From Bradyrhizobium sp. 132 (GTDB lineage: Bacteria; Pseudomonadota; Alphaproteobacteria; Rhizobiales; Xanthobacteraceae), in NCBI RefSeq assembly GCF_023074185.1, contig NZ_JADPKY010000103.1, positions 181,961 through 245,960 on the forward strand: DNA of 64,000 nucleotides, read 5' to 3'. Positions 50,093-59,633 of the stretch are shown in pieces. Position 1 is the stretch's first letter; each line of letters opens with the position of its first letter. The translations under genes were made by a program, and so were the position numbers. Under the pieces are notes generated by a model. That model was not told where the DNA came from. It saw only the letters and a list, made by a program, of their open reading frames with translations, and did not search any database.

Positions 50093-51166
50093 ATGCCGGC
50101 ACGACGTCAACTCCTCGCAATCATCGCGGCGCTTGGGCTGGCCCTTACGACGTTCGTCCCGAGCCAGGCGCAAACGCTCACGGCAAGACAATCGGAGGCG
50201 GCTGCGACCTACGAGCGTGCGCTCGGCGATTTCAAGGCGATTCTGGCCGAGCGCCGCCGCCAGATCGACGCAAAGGAACCGCTGCCGAACCTGCCCGGCC
50301 AAGCCATCTATCTTGCGCGGGTCGCCGTCATCAGTGCTTACAAGGATCTCACCGACGCCTTGCCGTCGCGGATCGGTCGGCCCAACAAGTTCGAGATACC
50401 GCCGGCCTATTTCGACGCCGACATCGAACCGCTGATCGACGAATATTCAAAACTGTTCGACATCATGGAAGCGCCGCCGGCCGGCGCGCAGAACTCGGCC
50501 ACGCCGTTCAAGGACGTGGTCGATCTCGCTGCCGCGATCGCGCGGGCCAAGGGGCTGGCGCCGATTCACGCCGAAGTAGCGGGCCGGATCAGCCTCGGGC
50601 TGTTCTTTGCCGAGACCAACGGCAAGCAGAACGTCCGCAACGGCCGCTCCAACACCTATATGGGCAGCTTCCAGACCGGCCCGTCCGAGGACCGCAACGG
50701 CCGCAGGAAATGGGAAGCCATCAAGGCAGAGATCGCCGCAAGCGATCCCGAGCTGAGCGCGCGCGACGACAAGGAAGAGGCGCGCGCCCGCGACACCGAT
50801 CATCGCTTCAATCACTGGACCAACGTGCGCGACGGCCTGATGAACGCACATGCGGATGTTTTCCGGGATATCCCGGGAATCGTGAAGACGCTGCCCGACC
50901 CGATTGATCAGATGAAGCTGTTCGAGCTGATCCAGATCGTTCCCACGCCGACCCGGTCGGCGCTCAAGTCCGGCGATCTCCTGAACTACAGGGTGTCCAG
51001 TCCGACGATCATGAAGCACCTGCGCAACAACAGCATTCTTGCTTTTGGACAGGCCGACCGGGCGCGAACCTCGGCAAGCTTCCGGGAAATCCTTGGCGCG
51101 ATGTGGCTGTTCAAGCGGAAATTCGAGAAGGCGATGGCAAAATACGCGGAGATCAAGCCGCGTTAA
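50093..51166 (+). CDS. Exported protein, unknown function
   Basis: This is a 357-residue protein. The ATG at 50093 is chosen for GGGGAA upstream and because it begins a signal peptide (LLAIIAALGLALTTFVPSQA, cut at SQA-QTL). The mature part is helical. A segment ISLGLFFAETNGKQNVRNGRSNTYMGSFQTGPSEDRNGRRKW has aromatic and acid residues that look like the Glu-containing region of lysozyme-like folds, but I cannot place it. An upstream in-frame start (50045) would overlap the cupin gene stop. No close family is recognised. Confidence 0.6.
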   Translation: MPARRQLLAIIAALGLALTTFVPSQAQTLTARQSEAAATYERALGDFKAILAERRRQIDAKEPLPNLPGQAIYLARVAVISAYKDLTDALPSRIGRPNKFEIPPAYFDADIEPLIDEYSKLFDIMEAPPAGAQNSATPFKDVVDLAAAIARAKGLAPIHAEVAGRISLGLFFAETNGKQNVRNGRSNTYMGSFQTGPSEDRNGRRKWEAIKAEIAASDPELSARDDKEEARARDTDHRFNHWTNVRDGLMNAHADVFRDIPGIVKTLPDPIDQMKLFELIQIVPTPTRSALKSGDLLNYRVSSPTIMKHLRNNSILAFGQADRARTSASFREILGAMWLFKRKFEKAMAKYAEIKPR

Positions 51167-51227
51167 TTCTCCGGCTTACAGGGCGATTACATATAAAACG
51201 AGCGTGGCGGATAGCTCGCCTGCGATC

Positions 51228-51355
51228 CATCCTTCGAGACGCCCGCCTACGGCGGGCCCTCAGGATGAGGTCGCGTTTTACCGCGCGATACTCGACCCTC
51301 AGGATGACGAGCCCGCCGAAGCGGTGGTCTCGAGCCATGCAGGCCGAGCACGTTC
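51228..51355. repeat. Scrambled R1 repeat remnants
   Basis: CATCCTTCGAGACGCCCGCC and TACGGCGGGCCCTCAGGATG form one hairpin of R1 type; after it come CTCGACCCTCAGGATGACGA and GGTCTCGAGCCATGCAGGCC, further pieces of R1 arms in altered order. Confidence 0.6.
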
Positions 51356-51407
51356 GGCGGTCCTCCTAACTGTTCATGTCCGATCGCGCTGGCCTGCTCC
51401 GCACGCC

Positions 51408-52214
51408 CTACTCGGTGCGGATCGGCGAGTCCTTCAGGCCGTTATTGTCATAGGCCTTGCGAAGCGTGCCGTTCGTCGTCGCTTCCGTCATGAACTTGGT
51501 GACGAAAGCCAGTGCCTGGCTGTGGCCGAGCGGCACGGCGACCGCGGTGACCGTCTTCTTGAAGGTCTCGTCCAGCACCTTCGTGCCCGGGATCTTCTGC
51601 GCCATCTTGTTGAGCTGGTCGCGCGACAACGCGAAGGCGTCGATCTCGCCGCTGCTGAGGAGGCCGAAGATCTCGTCATAGGTCTGGTAGCCGGTGACTT
51701 TCGCGTTCTTCAGATGCGCGACCGCGCCGCGCATGGTGGTCGTGGCGTTGACGGCCGCAACCTTGATGCCCACCTGGTCGAGCGTAGCAAAATCGGTGAC
51801 GCTTGACCCTGCCTTGACGATGTAGGTGGCGTCGGCGACCTCGTAGATCGGACCGAACATCATCCTGGTCTCACGCTCCGGGTCCTTCGGGAGCCAGGTG
51901 ACGTCCCAAGCACCTTTTTCAAGAGTGCTTTTCGACGCCGCATCGGTGATCTGGCCGGAATTCTGGTGCACGACATATTCGACGGGCACGCCGAGCTGGG
52001 CGGCCATCTCCTTGCCGAGATCGACCGGCACGCCTGCATAGCCGGCTTCGGTCTTGGTGGACCAGAACGCGCCGCCCGCCGGGCTGATCGCGATTGCGAC
52101 GCGGAGCTTGCCGCTCGGTGCGATGTCGTCCTTCAGACCATCGGCTAGCGCGGGCATGGCAACCGCCGCTGCGAGAACGAGGCCGGCGAGGGCCGACTGA
52201 AGATACGTGGGCAT
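51408..52214 (-). CDS. Amino-acid-type ABC transporter substrate-binding protein (SBP_bac_3), orphan
   Basis: This is a 268-residue protein with a signal peptide 1-24 (LAAAVAMPALA, cut before DGL). The SBP_bac_3 domain begins SGKLRVAIAISPAGGAFW and has PVDLGKEMAAQLG and WDVTWLPKDPERETRMMFGPIYEVADATYIV, the ligand pocket region with its Arg. It binds a polar amino acid or similar compound in the periplasm. No permease or ATPase gene is next to it, so it must share a transporter encoded elsewhere or serve as a sensor. It is divergent from the RND adaptor gene. Confidence 0.88.
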   Translation of the reverse strand: MPTYLQSALAGLVLAAAVAMPALADGLKDDIAPSGKLRVAIAISPAGGAFWSTKTEAGYAGVPVDLGKEMAAQLGVPVEYVVHQNSGQITDAASKSTLEKGAWDVTWLPKDPERETRMMFGPIYEVADATYIVKAGSSVTDFATLDQVGIKVAAVNATTTMRGAVAHLKNAKVTGYQTYDEIFGLLSSGEIDAFALSRDQLNKMAQKIPGTKVLDETFKKTVTAVAVPLGHSQALAFVTKFMTEATTNGTLRKAYDNNGLKDSPIRTE

Positions 52215-52476
52215 GTCATGATCTCCTGACCTTTTCTTCTTCTCTTGTTCTTCCCGACCGCCTCGCGTGCCACCGTTCGGCCATTGACATAATTCTGGTC
52301 GATCGTTCGGGCGATGAAAAGCAGTTTGTCATGGCAAAACTGCCAAAGGCCATAGCGCGGTTTGCAGTACCAAGGCCCATGACTGCCACCTGATGACTGC
52401 CATGGCTATGGTGTTCCACGGCGGGGCATTTGTTGGTAGCCTCCCGCCCCGACAGACAGCAACCGGGGACCACCGA

Positions 52477-53661
52477 ATGACCTGCGCGAATCCCGCACGG
52501 CGCAACGGAGCGTGGAGACATGTCGGGCGAGCACTGGCCGCCGCGATGGTCGTGGCCGCGCTCACCGGCTGCGAGGACAAGAATACGTTCGTCGCCCCGC
52601 CGCCGCCCAAGGTGGACGTCGCCCCGCCCATGCAGCGCGCGGTGACGCGCTATGTCGAGGCCACCGGCAACACCGCGCCGATCAAGAATGTCGATCTCGT
52701 CGCGCGCGTGCAGGGCTTCCTGCAATCGATCGACTACACGGACGGCTCCTTCGTCAAACAGGGCACCCAGTTGTTCACGATCGAGCCCGAGACCTACAAG
52801 CTCAAGCTCGATCAGGCGCAGGCGGCCGAGGCCGGCGCGCAGGCGTCGCTCCGGCAGGCGGAAGCCGACTACAAGCGGCAGAGCGATCTGGTGCAGCGGC
52901 AAGCGGTCTCGCAAGCGACCTTGGACACCTCGACCTCGAACCGCGACAACGCGCAGGCCAACCTCCAGCAAGCCCAGGCCAACACCCGCCTCGCTGAAGT
53001 CAACTACGGCTACACCAAGGTGAGCGCACCGTTCGACGGCGTCGTCAGCGCCCATATGGTCTCGATCGGCGAGCTCGTCGGTGTCTCCTCCCCGACCCAA
53101 CTCGCCTCCATCGTGGCGATGGACCCGATCTATGTGAACTTCACCGTCAACGAGCAGGACGTGCTGCGCATCCGTGCCGAGGCCGCCCGACGCGGCCTGA
53201 CTGCCGCCGACCTCAAGCAATTTCCGATTCAAGTGGGCCTGCAGACCGAGGCGGGGTATCCGCATGAGGGGCATCTCGACTATGTCGCCCCGACCCTCAA
53301 CCAGTCGACCGGCACGCTCGCGGTGCGCGGTCTCGTGCCCAATGACAAGCGGGTGCTGCTGCCCGGCTATTTCGTCCGCGTTCGCGTGCCCTTCACCCAG
53401 GAGAAGGACGCCCTGCTCGTTCCCGATACCGCGCTCGGCAGCGACCAGGGCGGCCGCTATCTCCTCGTCGTCAGCGGCGACAACATCGTCGAGCAACGCA
53501 AGGTGCAGATCGGTCCCGTCGAGAACGGCCTGCGCGTGATCGAAAGCGGCTTGAATCCTGATGACCGCGTGGTGATCGCGGGGCTATTGCGCGTGATCCC
53601 GGGCCAGAAGATCGACCCGCAAATGACGAAGATCGAGCAGCCGCAGGCGTCCGCCAAGTAA
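52477..53661 (+). CDS. RND efflux periplasmic adaptor (membrane fusion protein), lipoprotein
   Basis: This 394-residue protein is counted from ATG 52477; the lipobox ALTGC with Cys32 fits an AcrA-like lipid anchor. Order of domains: beta-barrel/lipoyl half (IKNVDLVARVQGFLQSIDYTDGSFVKQG), a helical hairpin (about 110-170, QAEADYKRQSDLVQRQAVSQ), second lipoyl half (VNYGYTKVSAPFDGVVS), beta-barrel, membrane-proximal domain with PGQKIDP. It links the inner-membrane pump to an outer-membrane channel; no TolC-like gene is nearby. It lies 27 bases before the pump gene. Confidence 0.92.
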   Translation: MTCANPARRNGAWRHVGRALAAAMVVAALTGCEDKNTFVAPPPPKVDVAPPMQRAVTRYVEATGNTAPIKNVDLVARVQGFLQSIDYTDGSFVKQGTQLFTIEPETYKLKLDQAQAAEAGAQASLRQAEADYKRQSDLVQRQAVSQATLDTSTSNRDNAQANLQQAQANTRLAEVNYGYTKVSAPFDGVVSAHMVSIGELVGVSSPTQLASIVAMDPIYVNFTVNEQDVLRIRAEAARRGLTAADLKQFPIQVGLQTEAGYPHEGHLDYVAPTLNQSTGTLAVRGLVPNDKRVLLPGYFVRVRVPFTQEKDALLVPDTALGSDQGGRYLLVVSGDNIVEQRKVQIGPVENGLRVIESGLNPDDRVVIAGLLRVIPGQKIDPQMTKIEQPQASAK

Positions 53662-53688
53662 GATTCGCCAAGTGAGGGGCCGCCAGTC

Positions 53689-56600
53689 ATGATCTCAAAA
53701 TTCTTCATCGAGCGGCCGGTCCTCTCGAACGTCATCGCGCTGCTGATGATCCTGATCGGCGGCGTCGCGCTGTTCAATCTCGCGATCGCGCAATATCCCG
53801 ATGTGGTGCCGCCGACGGTGCAGGTCACCACCCGCTATCCCGGCGCCAGTGCCAAGACCGTGATCGACACCGTGGCGCTGCCGATCGAGCAGCAGGTCAA
53901 CGGCGTCGAGGACATGCTCTACATGCAGTCCTACAGCGGCTCCGACGGCACCTATACGCTGACAGTGACCTTCAAGATCGGCACCGACCTCAACTTCGCG
54001 CAGGTGCTGGTGCAGAACCGGGTCTCCAGCGCGCTGTCGCAGCTGCCCCAGTCGGTGCAGAACCAGGGCGTCACCGTGCAGAAGCGATCGACGTCGATCC
54101 TGCTGTTCGTGACGCTGACCTCGCCGGACAAGACCTTCGACAGCCTCTATCTGAGCAACTACGCCACCATCAATCTCCGCGACGAGCTCTCGCGCCTGCC
54201 CGGTGTCGGCAACGTCACCGTGTTCGGCGCCGGCCAGTATTCCATGCGGGTGTGGCTCGATCCGAACAAGCTGCAAGTCCGTGGCCTGGTGCCGCAGGAC
54301 GTCATCCAGGCGATCCAGCAGCAGAGCCAGCAGGTCTCGGCCGGCCAGGTCGGCGCGCCGCCGACGCCACCGGGACAGGCGTTCCAGTACACGCTCAATG
54401 TCAACGGCAGGCTCGACGACACCACCCAGTTCGAGAACATCATCGTCAAATCAGGCACCAGCGGCGACGTCACCCGGGTGCGCGACGTCGGCTCGGTCGA
54501 ATTGGGCGCGCAGACCTACAGCCAGATCTTCTCGCTGAACAAGCAGCCGGCCACCGGCATCGGCGTGTTCCAGTCGCCCGGCGCCAACGCGCTCCAGGTC
54601 GAGCAGGCGGTCGAAAAGAAGATGGCGGAGCTCGCCAAGGCTTTCCCGCAGGGCATGAAGTACGACACGCCGTTCGACACCACCAAATTCGTGCAGGCCT
54701 CAGTGCACGAGGTCTACATGACGCTGATCGAGGCCGGCCTCCTGGTGCTGGTCGTGATTCTGGTGTTTCTGCAGGACTGGCGCGCGATGCTGGTGCCGGC
54801 GACCACGGTGCCTGTCACCATCATCGGCGCTTTCGCCGCGATGGCGGCGCTCGGCTTCACCATCAACATGTCGACCTTGTTCGCTATCGTGCTTGCGATC
54901 GGTATCGTCGTCGACGACGCCATCGTCGTGGTGGAAGGCGCGGCGCACAACATCGAGCAGGGCATGAACGGCCACGACGCCGCGATCAAGGCGATGGACC
55001 AGCTGTTCGCGCCGATCGTCGGCATCACCCTGGTGCTGATCTCGGTGTTCTTGCCGGCCTCGTTCCTCGCGGGCCTCACGGGCCGCATCTATTCGCAATT
55101 CGCACTGGTGATCGCGGCAACGGCGCTTTTGTCCGCCATCAACGCGGCAACGCTGAAGCCGACGCAGTGTGCGCTCTGGCTGCGGCCGACGGTGCCGCCG
55201 GAGAAGCGCAACTTCTTCTATCGCGGCTTCAACAATGTCTATGACCGCGTCGAGCGGGGCTACACAAGGCTGATCAGCTTCCTGTGCGGGCACGCCACGG
55301 TCTCGGTCGCATTCGCGCTGGTGCTGATCGGAATCGGCGGCTACGGCCTGTCCCGAGTGCCGACCGGCTTTCTGCCGATCGAGGACCAGGGCTATCTGAT
55401 CGCCGCCGTGCAACTGCCCGACGGCGCTGCGCTGGAGCGGACCCAGAAGGCGCTCGACAGAGCGAGCGAGCTGATCAAGGACACGCCTGGAGTCCAGCAG
55501 GTCATCACCATCGCCGGCATCTCCGCGCTCGACAACAGCGCCAGCCTTGCCAATGCCGGCGTCGCCTACATCATCCTGAAGGACTGGGAGGCGCGCAAAG
55601 GTCCGGGCGAGGATCTGCGCTCGCTGGTCTACGGACTGAACGACAAGCTCGCGGTCATCATGGAGGCGCGCACGCTGGTGCTGCCGCCGCCGCCGATCCA
55701 GGGCATCGGCAACGCGGCCGGCTTCTCGATGCAAGTCGAGCTGCGCGACGGCAACAGCGATTTCGGCAAGCTCCAGGCCATCACGAGCGCGATGGTCAGT
55801 AACGGCCAGAGCCAGAGCGCGCTGCAGCGCGTCCAGTCGTCGTTCCGCTCCTCGGTGCCGCAATTCAACGTCGAGATCGACCGCATCAAGACCCAGACGC
55901 TGCACGTCACGACGGACCAGGTGTTCGCGGCGCTGTCGACCTATCTCGGCTCGTCCTATGTCAACCAGTTCAACAAGTTCGGCCGCGTGTTCCAGGTCTA
56001 TACGCAGGCCGATCCCGCGTTCCGCCTCACCGAGCGCGACATCGCCAACCTGCAGGTGCGTAACTCGAACGGCGATATGATCCCGATCGGCACCGTCGCC
56101 ACGATCACGCCGGCCACCGGCCCCTCGCTGATCAGCCTCTACAATCTCTATCCCTCCTCGACCGTCATCGGCCTGCCGGCGCAGGGCTACTCCTCGGGCC
56201 AGTCGCTGAAGCTGATGGAGGAGATCGCGGACAAGACGCTGCCGCCGGGCACCGGTTACGAATGGACCGCGATGTCCTATCAGGAGAAGGCTGTCTCCAA
56301 CCAGATCTACTGGGTGTTCGGGCTCGCCATGCTGCTGGTCTATCTCGTCCTCGCCGGCCAATACGAGAGCTGGTACGCGCCGATCTCGGTGATCCTCGCG
56401 GTGCCGCTGTCGCTGATCGGGCCCATGCTGATCCTCAATGGCCTGAAGATCGACAACAATCTCTACTGCCAGATCGGCCTGATCCTCCTGATCGCGCTGT
56501 CGGCCAAGAACGCCATCCTGATCGTCGAGGTCGGGCTGGAGCTGCACGGCCGCGACGGCAAGCCGGTGCTGGAATCCGCCATCGAAGCTGCGCGCGCCCG

Positions 56601-56847
56601 CTTTCGACCGATCCTGATGACGTCGTTCGCCTTCATCCTCGGCGTCGTGCCGCTGGTGATCGCGACCGGCGCCGGCGCCAGCGCGCGCAAGTCGATCGGC
56701 ATCACGGTGTTCTCGGGCATGCTGGCCTCGACATGCCTTGCGGTGCTGTTCGTGCCGGCCTTCTTCGTGGTGGTGCAACGCTTCGAGAACTGGCGCGCGT
56801 CGAAGAAGGCACCGAAGGCCGTGGCGGCGGCCGAGGTGAAGTCCTAG
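53689..56847 (+). CDS. RND multidrug efflux pump, inner-membrane subunit (HAE1, AcrB-like)
   Basis: This 1052-residue protein has the normal length of AcrB homologues, with twelve transmembrane helices and two large periplasmic loops. It begins MISKFFIERPVLSNVIALLMILIGG. The proton-relay Asp pair is Asp409/Asp410 in GIVVDDAIVVVE, matching AcrB 407/408. The trimeric pump exports lipophilic compounds using the proton gradient. Start after GAGGGG. The TAG stop overlaps the stop of the convergent antiporter gene on a CTAG. Confidence 0.95.
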   Translation: MISKFFIERPVLSNVIALLMILIGGVALFNLAIAQYPDVVPPTVQVTTRYPGASAKTVIDTVALPIEQQVNGVEDMLYMQSYSGSDGTYTLTVTFKIGTDLNFAQVLVQNRVSSALSQLPQSVQNQGVTVQKRSTSILLFVTLTSPDKTFDSLYLSNYATINLRDELSRLPGVGNVTVFGAGQYSMRVWLDPNKLQVRGLVPQDVIQAIQQQSQQVSAGQVGAPPTPPGQAFQYTLNVNGRLDDTTQFENIIVKSGTSGDVTRVRDVGSVELGAQTYSQIFSLNKQPATGIGVFQSPGANALQVEQAVEKKMAELAKAFPQGMKYDTPFDTTKFVQASVHEVYMTLIEAGLLVLVVILVFLQDWRAMLVPATTVPVTIIGAFAAMAALGFTINMSTLFAIVLAIGIVVDDAIVVVEGAAHNIEQGMNGHDAAIKAMDQLFAPIVGITLVLISVFLPASFLAGLTGRIYSQFALVIAATALLSAINAATLKPTQCALWLRPTVPPEKRNFFYRGFNNVYDRVERGYTRLISFLCGHATVSVAFALVLIGIGGYGLSRVPTGFLPIEDQGYLIAAVQLPDGAALERTQKALDRASELIKDTPGVQQVITIAGISALDNSASLANAGVAYIILKDWEARKGPGEDLRSLVYGLNDKLAVIMEARTLVLPPPPIQGIGNAAGFSMQVELRDGNSDFGKLQAITSAMVSNGQSQSALQRVQSSFRSSVPQFNVEIDRIKTQTLHVTTDQVFAALSTYLGSSYVNQFNKFGRVFQVYTQADPAFRLTERDIANLQVRNSNGDMIPIGTVATITPATGPSLISLYNLYPSSTVIGLPAQGYSSGQSLKLMEEIADKTLPPGTGYEWTAMSYQEKAVSNQIYWVFGLAMLLVYLVLAGQYESWYAPISVILAVPLSLIGPMLILNGLKIDNNLYCQIGLILLIALSAKNAILIVEVGLELHGRDGKPVLESAIEAARARFRPILMTSFAFILGVVPLVIATGAGASARKSIGITVFSGMLASTCLAVLFVPAFFVVVQRFENWRASKKAPKAVAAAEVKS

Positions 56848-59108
56848 GCTTTCTCGGTGGAGGTCTGCCGCGCCTCGCCGCTCGACACCAGGAGCACCGA
56901 GACCTTCGCCTGCCTGAGCACGGCGTCGGCGACGCCACCGAAGGAGAGATGGTCGCCTTGGATGCGGTCGACGCCCATCACCACGAGATCGACATCGGTG
57001 GTCTCGATCTCGCGCAGGATCGCCGCCTCCGGCGCCCGGTTCACGCGCAAGGTCGTGGTGATGTCGACCTCATAACGGGCAGCGAGATCGCTGGCGTCCT
57101 TCAGGATGCCGGCCTCCTGGCTCAGACCACGAGAGGCGCCGCGCTGCGCGCCCTTGTCGCGCGTCGTCGCTACATAGATCACGCGGAGCGAGCCTGATCC
57201 CGCCGCCTGCGTCAACGCCACCGCGACCTCGGCACCGCGCTTGGAGACGCCGCTGCCGGAGACCGGAACGAGGATATTGAGTGCGTCGGGCATCGGCTGC
57301 TTCAGGTGCTTTCCCTTCGCCGCCAGGATTGCGAGCGGTCCTTCGAACTTCGCTGCGATGTCCTCAACTTCGCGATCGAAGCGATCCTTGGCGGCAGTGA
57401 CCTTGTCGACGCCGATGACCAGAAGATCGAAGCCCTTCTTTGCCTCATCTCCGATTGCCTCGCCGAGCCCCGACTTGCGGACACGCGTCGTGACGTCGAC
57501 GTTGCCGGCATCGCCATGCGCCGACACGGTCTCGGCGGCCTTCTTCACCACCACTTCGGGGCTTTCTTCCTCGCCGCTCCCCTTCTCCCGCTTCTTGGCG
57601 CGCTTGCCGATGTGCAGCACGGTGATCGGCAGGCCACGCATCCCGGCGATCAGGCCGGCAATGTGGGCGGCGAAGGTGGCATTGACGCTTTCGTCCACTG
57701 CCAGCAACGGACGTTCGAGATTGGCAACGAAGCCGCGCTTCTCGAACTCTTCCCGCTCCAGGCGCTCTTGCTCCTCCTTGTTCATCGGCAGCTTTGCCAG
57801 CGCCGCGCGCAGCATCGGCGGCATCGCCATCGTGGTCACGATCGCCATCGTGACGATCATCGTGAACAGGTTCTGGCTGAGCACGCCGATCGAAAGACCG
57901 ATGGTGGCGATGATCACCTCGGTCGAGCCGCGCGCGTTCATCCCGCTCGCGAGCGCCAGCGACTCCCTTGTGTTCAGCCCGCCCAACGTGCCGCCGACGA
58001 AGGCGCCGCCGAACTTGCCGACACTGGCGATCACGACCAGCAGCCCGGTCAGCATCAGGAGATTGGGATCGCGCAGCACCGTGAGGTCGGCGCTCAAGCC
58101 GGCCAGGCCGAAGAATACCGGCATGAAGAAGCTCGAGATCAATCCGCGCAGGCGCTCGTCGATCTGCCTCGTCAGGATCGGGGACTCTCCGACCAGAATG
58201 CCGGCGACGAAGGCGCCGAGCACCGTGTGGACGCCGATCAGGTGCGTGATCAGCGCCATCACGCTCATCAGCAGCAGGATCACCGTGACGACGGGCGCGG
58301 TGCTGACGAGATTGTCGTTGGCCCAGCGGATGAGCTGAGACACAAGCTTGCGGCCGATGGTGAAGCTGATGGCGAGGAAGGCCAGCGTGCCCAACACGGC
58401 TTTCGCCACCGAGGCGATATCCAGCGTGCCGTGCGAGGCGAGGCTGAAGATGACGGCGATGATGATCCAGCCGATGGTGTCGTCGATGACGGCGGTCGCG
58501 ACGATGATCTGGCCGACATTGCGGCGCATGAAATTCATTTCGCGCACGACCACGGCGACGATCTTCACCGAGGAGATCGACAGCGCCGTGCCCATGAACA
58601 GCGACGCAACCAGGCGGGCTTGCGGGTTCGGCAGCAATGCATCGGGCAGGAACTCGCCGAGCGCAAAACCGCAGGCGAAGGGCACGAGGATGCCGGCGAT
58701 CGAGATCGCGATCGCGGCCTTGCCGACCTTCCTGACCAGCTTGAGGTCGGTCTCCATGCCGGTCAGCAGTAGCAGCAGGAGGATCCCGAACTGGGCGATG
58801 CCGTCGATCATCGCTTTCTGCTCGGGCGTTTTGGGGAAGATCGCGTGCTGCGCGTCAGGCCAGACCCAGCCGAACAGCGACGGGCCGAGCAGGATGCCGG
58901 CGAGCAATTCGCCGATCACCGAGGGCTGGCCGATGCGCTGCATGGTCTCGCCGAGACCGCGGCCGACCGCGATCAAGAGCACGATCTGCGCAACCAGCAG
59001 GAATTCGGACGGACCGGCCGATTTGCCGCCCTCGGCAGCGGCCGCAATGGTGGTGAGGACAAGAGCCGCGAGGACAAGGCCGACCGGTCGGAGCAGGCTC
59101 CAATGCAT
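56844..59108 (-). CDS. Cation:proton antiporter (CPA2 type) fused to two universal-stress domains
   Basis: This is a 754-residue protein. The ATG at 59106-59108 is chosen for GGGGGAAG seven bases upstream; an ATG seven codons earlier is possible. A signal-like first helix is followed by an Na+/H+ exchanger domain (about 35-430) with about twelve helices; the ion-site segment is TAVIDDTIGWIII with the conserved Asp pair. The cytosolic tail has two UspA-like domains (about 490-610 and 630-750), the second with VVMGVDRIQGDHLSFGGVADAVLRQAKVSVLLV. Usp domains often bind ATP or cyclic nucleotides and gate such transporters. Confidence 0.9.
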   Translation of the reverse strand: MHWSLLRPVGLVLAALVLTTIAAAAEGGKSAGPSEFLLVAQIVLLIAVGRGLGETMQRIGQPSVIGELLAGILLGPSLFGWVWPDAQHAIFPKTPEQKAMIDGIAQFGILLLLLLTGMETDLKLVRKVGKAAIAISIAGILVPFACGFALGEFLPDALLPNPQARLVASLFMGTALSISSVKIVAVVVREMNFMRRNVGQIIVATAVIDDTIGWIIIAVIFSLASHGTLDIASVAKAVLGTLAFLAISFTIGRKLVSQLIRWANDNLVSTAPVVTVILLLMSVMALITHLIGVHTVLGAFVAGILVGESPILTRQIDERLRGLISSFFMPVFFGLAGLSADLTVLRDPNLLMLTGLLVVIASVGKFGGAFVGGTLGGLNTRESLALASGMNARGSTEVIIATIGLSIGVLSQNLFTMIVTMAIVTTMAMPPMLRAALAKLPMNKEEQERLEREEFEKRGFVANLERPLLAVDESVNATFAAHIAGLIAGMRGLPITVLHIGKRAKKREKGSGEEESPEVVVKKAAETVSAHGDAGNVDVTTRVRKSGLGEAIGDEAKKGFDLLVIGVDKVTAAKDRFDREVEDIAAKFEGPLAILAAKGKHLKQPMPDALNILVPVSGSGVSKRGAEVAVALTQAAGSGSLRVIYVATTRDKGAQRGASRGLSQEAGILKDASDLAARYEVDITTTLRVNRAPEAAILREIETTDVDLVVMGVDRIQGDHLSFGGVADAVLRQAKVSVLLVSSGEARQTSTEKA

Positions 59109-59211
59109 GCAGATGTCTTCCCCCTTCATTTGCTCCGGCAAGGTGCCGGACGGGGGATAGAACCCGCGGGAGGCGGACCGGGTTCCCGTCGCTTGCGGCG
59201 AGTTGGGGGGC

Positions 59212-59338
59212 AACAACAAAAAACGCGAAAACAACCCCATGCACAGTAGAGATGGGGTTGAAAAGGTTGAAGAAATTTCGTCTTTCCCGAAATCACTTGC
59301 TCCGTCGGGCAAAACACCGGCACAATGGCATCATGGGT
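59212..59338 (-). repeat. Conserved intergenic element R5 (copy 2), upstream of the antiporter gene
   Basis: It is the reverse complement of the type seen at 2743-2873. On the minus strand it contains TGTTTTGCCCGACGGAGCAA and CTACTGTGCATGGGGTTGTT and ends about 105 bases before the antiporter start, pointing towards it. Confidence 0.7.
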
Positions 59339-59367
59339 GGCATGCGCGGGCTGCCTCCTCATCCCTT

Positions 59368-59458
59368 CATTGCGAGCGAAGCGGCGAAGCGAAGCAATCC
59401 AGGGTCCCTCCGCGGAAGGATTCTGGATTGCTTCGTCGCAAGGGCTCCTCGCAATGAC
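59368..59458. repeat. Interspersed palindromic repeat, family R2
   Basis: ATTGCGAGCGAAGCGGCGAA and GCAATCC on the left, GGATTGCTTCGTCGCAAGGG and GCAATGACG on the right, with AAGGATTCTGG in the centre. Other copies: 27288-27467 (interrupted), 63157-63242, 63328-63412, 63849-63915. Confidence 0.85.
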
Positions 59459-59485
59459 GAGAGAGTCCCGGCCTTACGCCGCACT

Positions 59486-59620
59486 CGTGCCCCGGACGCG
59501 GCGCAGCGCCACTCCGGCGGTGCGCCGCAGAGCCGGGGCCCATGCCACACGGGAATTCGCAGCCTCTGGGTCCCGGCTCTGCGCCGCAACGCTCGCGCGT
59601 TGCAGCTTGTCCGGGACACG
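59486..59620. repeat. Interspersed repeat, family R6 (full copy)
   Basis: The left part GTGCCCCGGACGCGGCGCAG and the right part GTCCGGGACACGAG are complementary at the ends, with a second inner pair (CGCCGCAGAGCCGGGG with CCCGGCTCTGCGCCGC). The right half recurs at 28549-28600. Confidence 0.7.
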
Positions 59621-59633
59621 AGAGCGTTCTCCC

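Noticed and set aside
54700..56778. A 692-codon minus-strand frame opposite the RND pump
   Set aside because: It is rich in Asp, Arg, His and Gln as expected for antisense of a membrane protein gene. It has no ribosome binding site and no family features.
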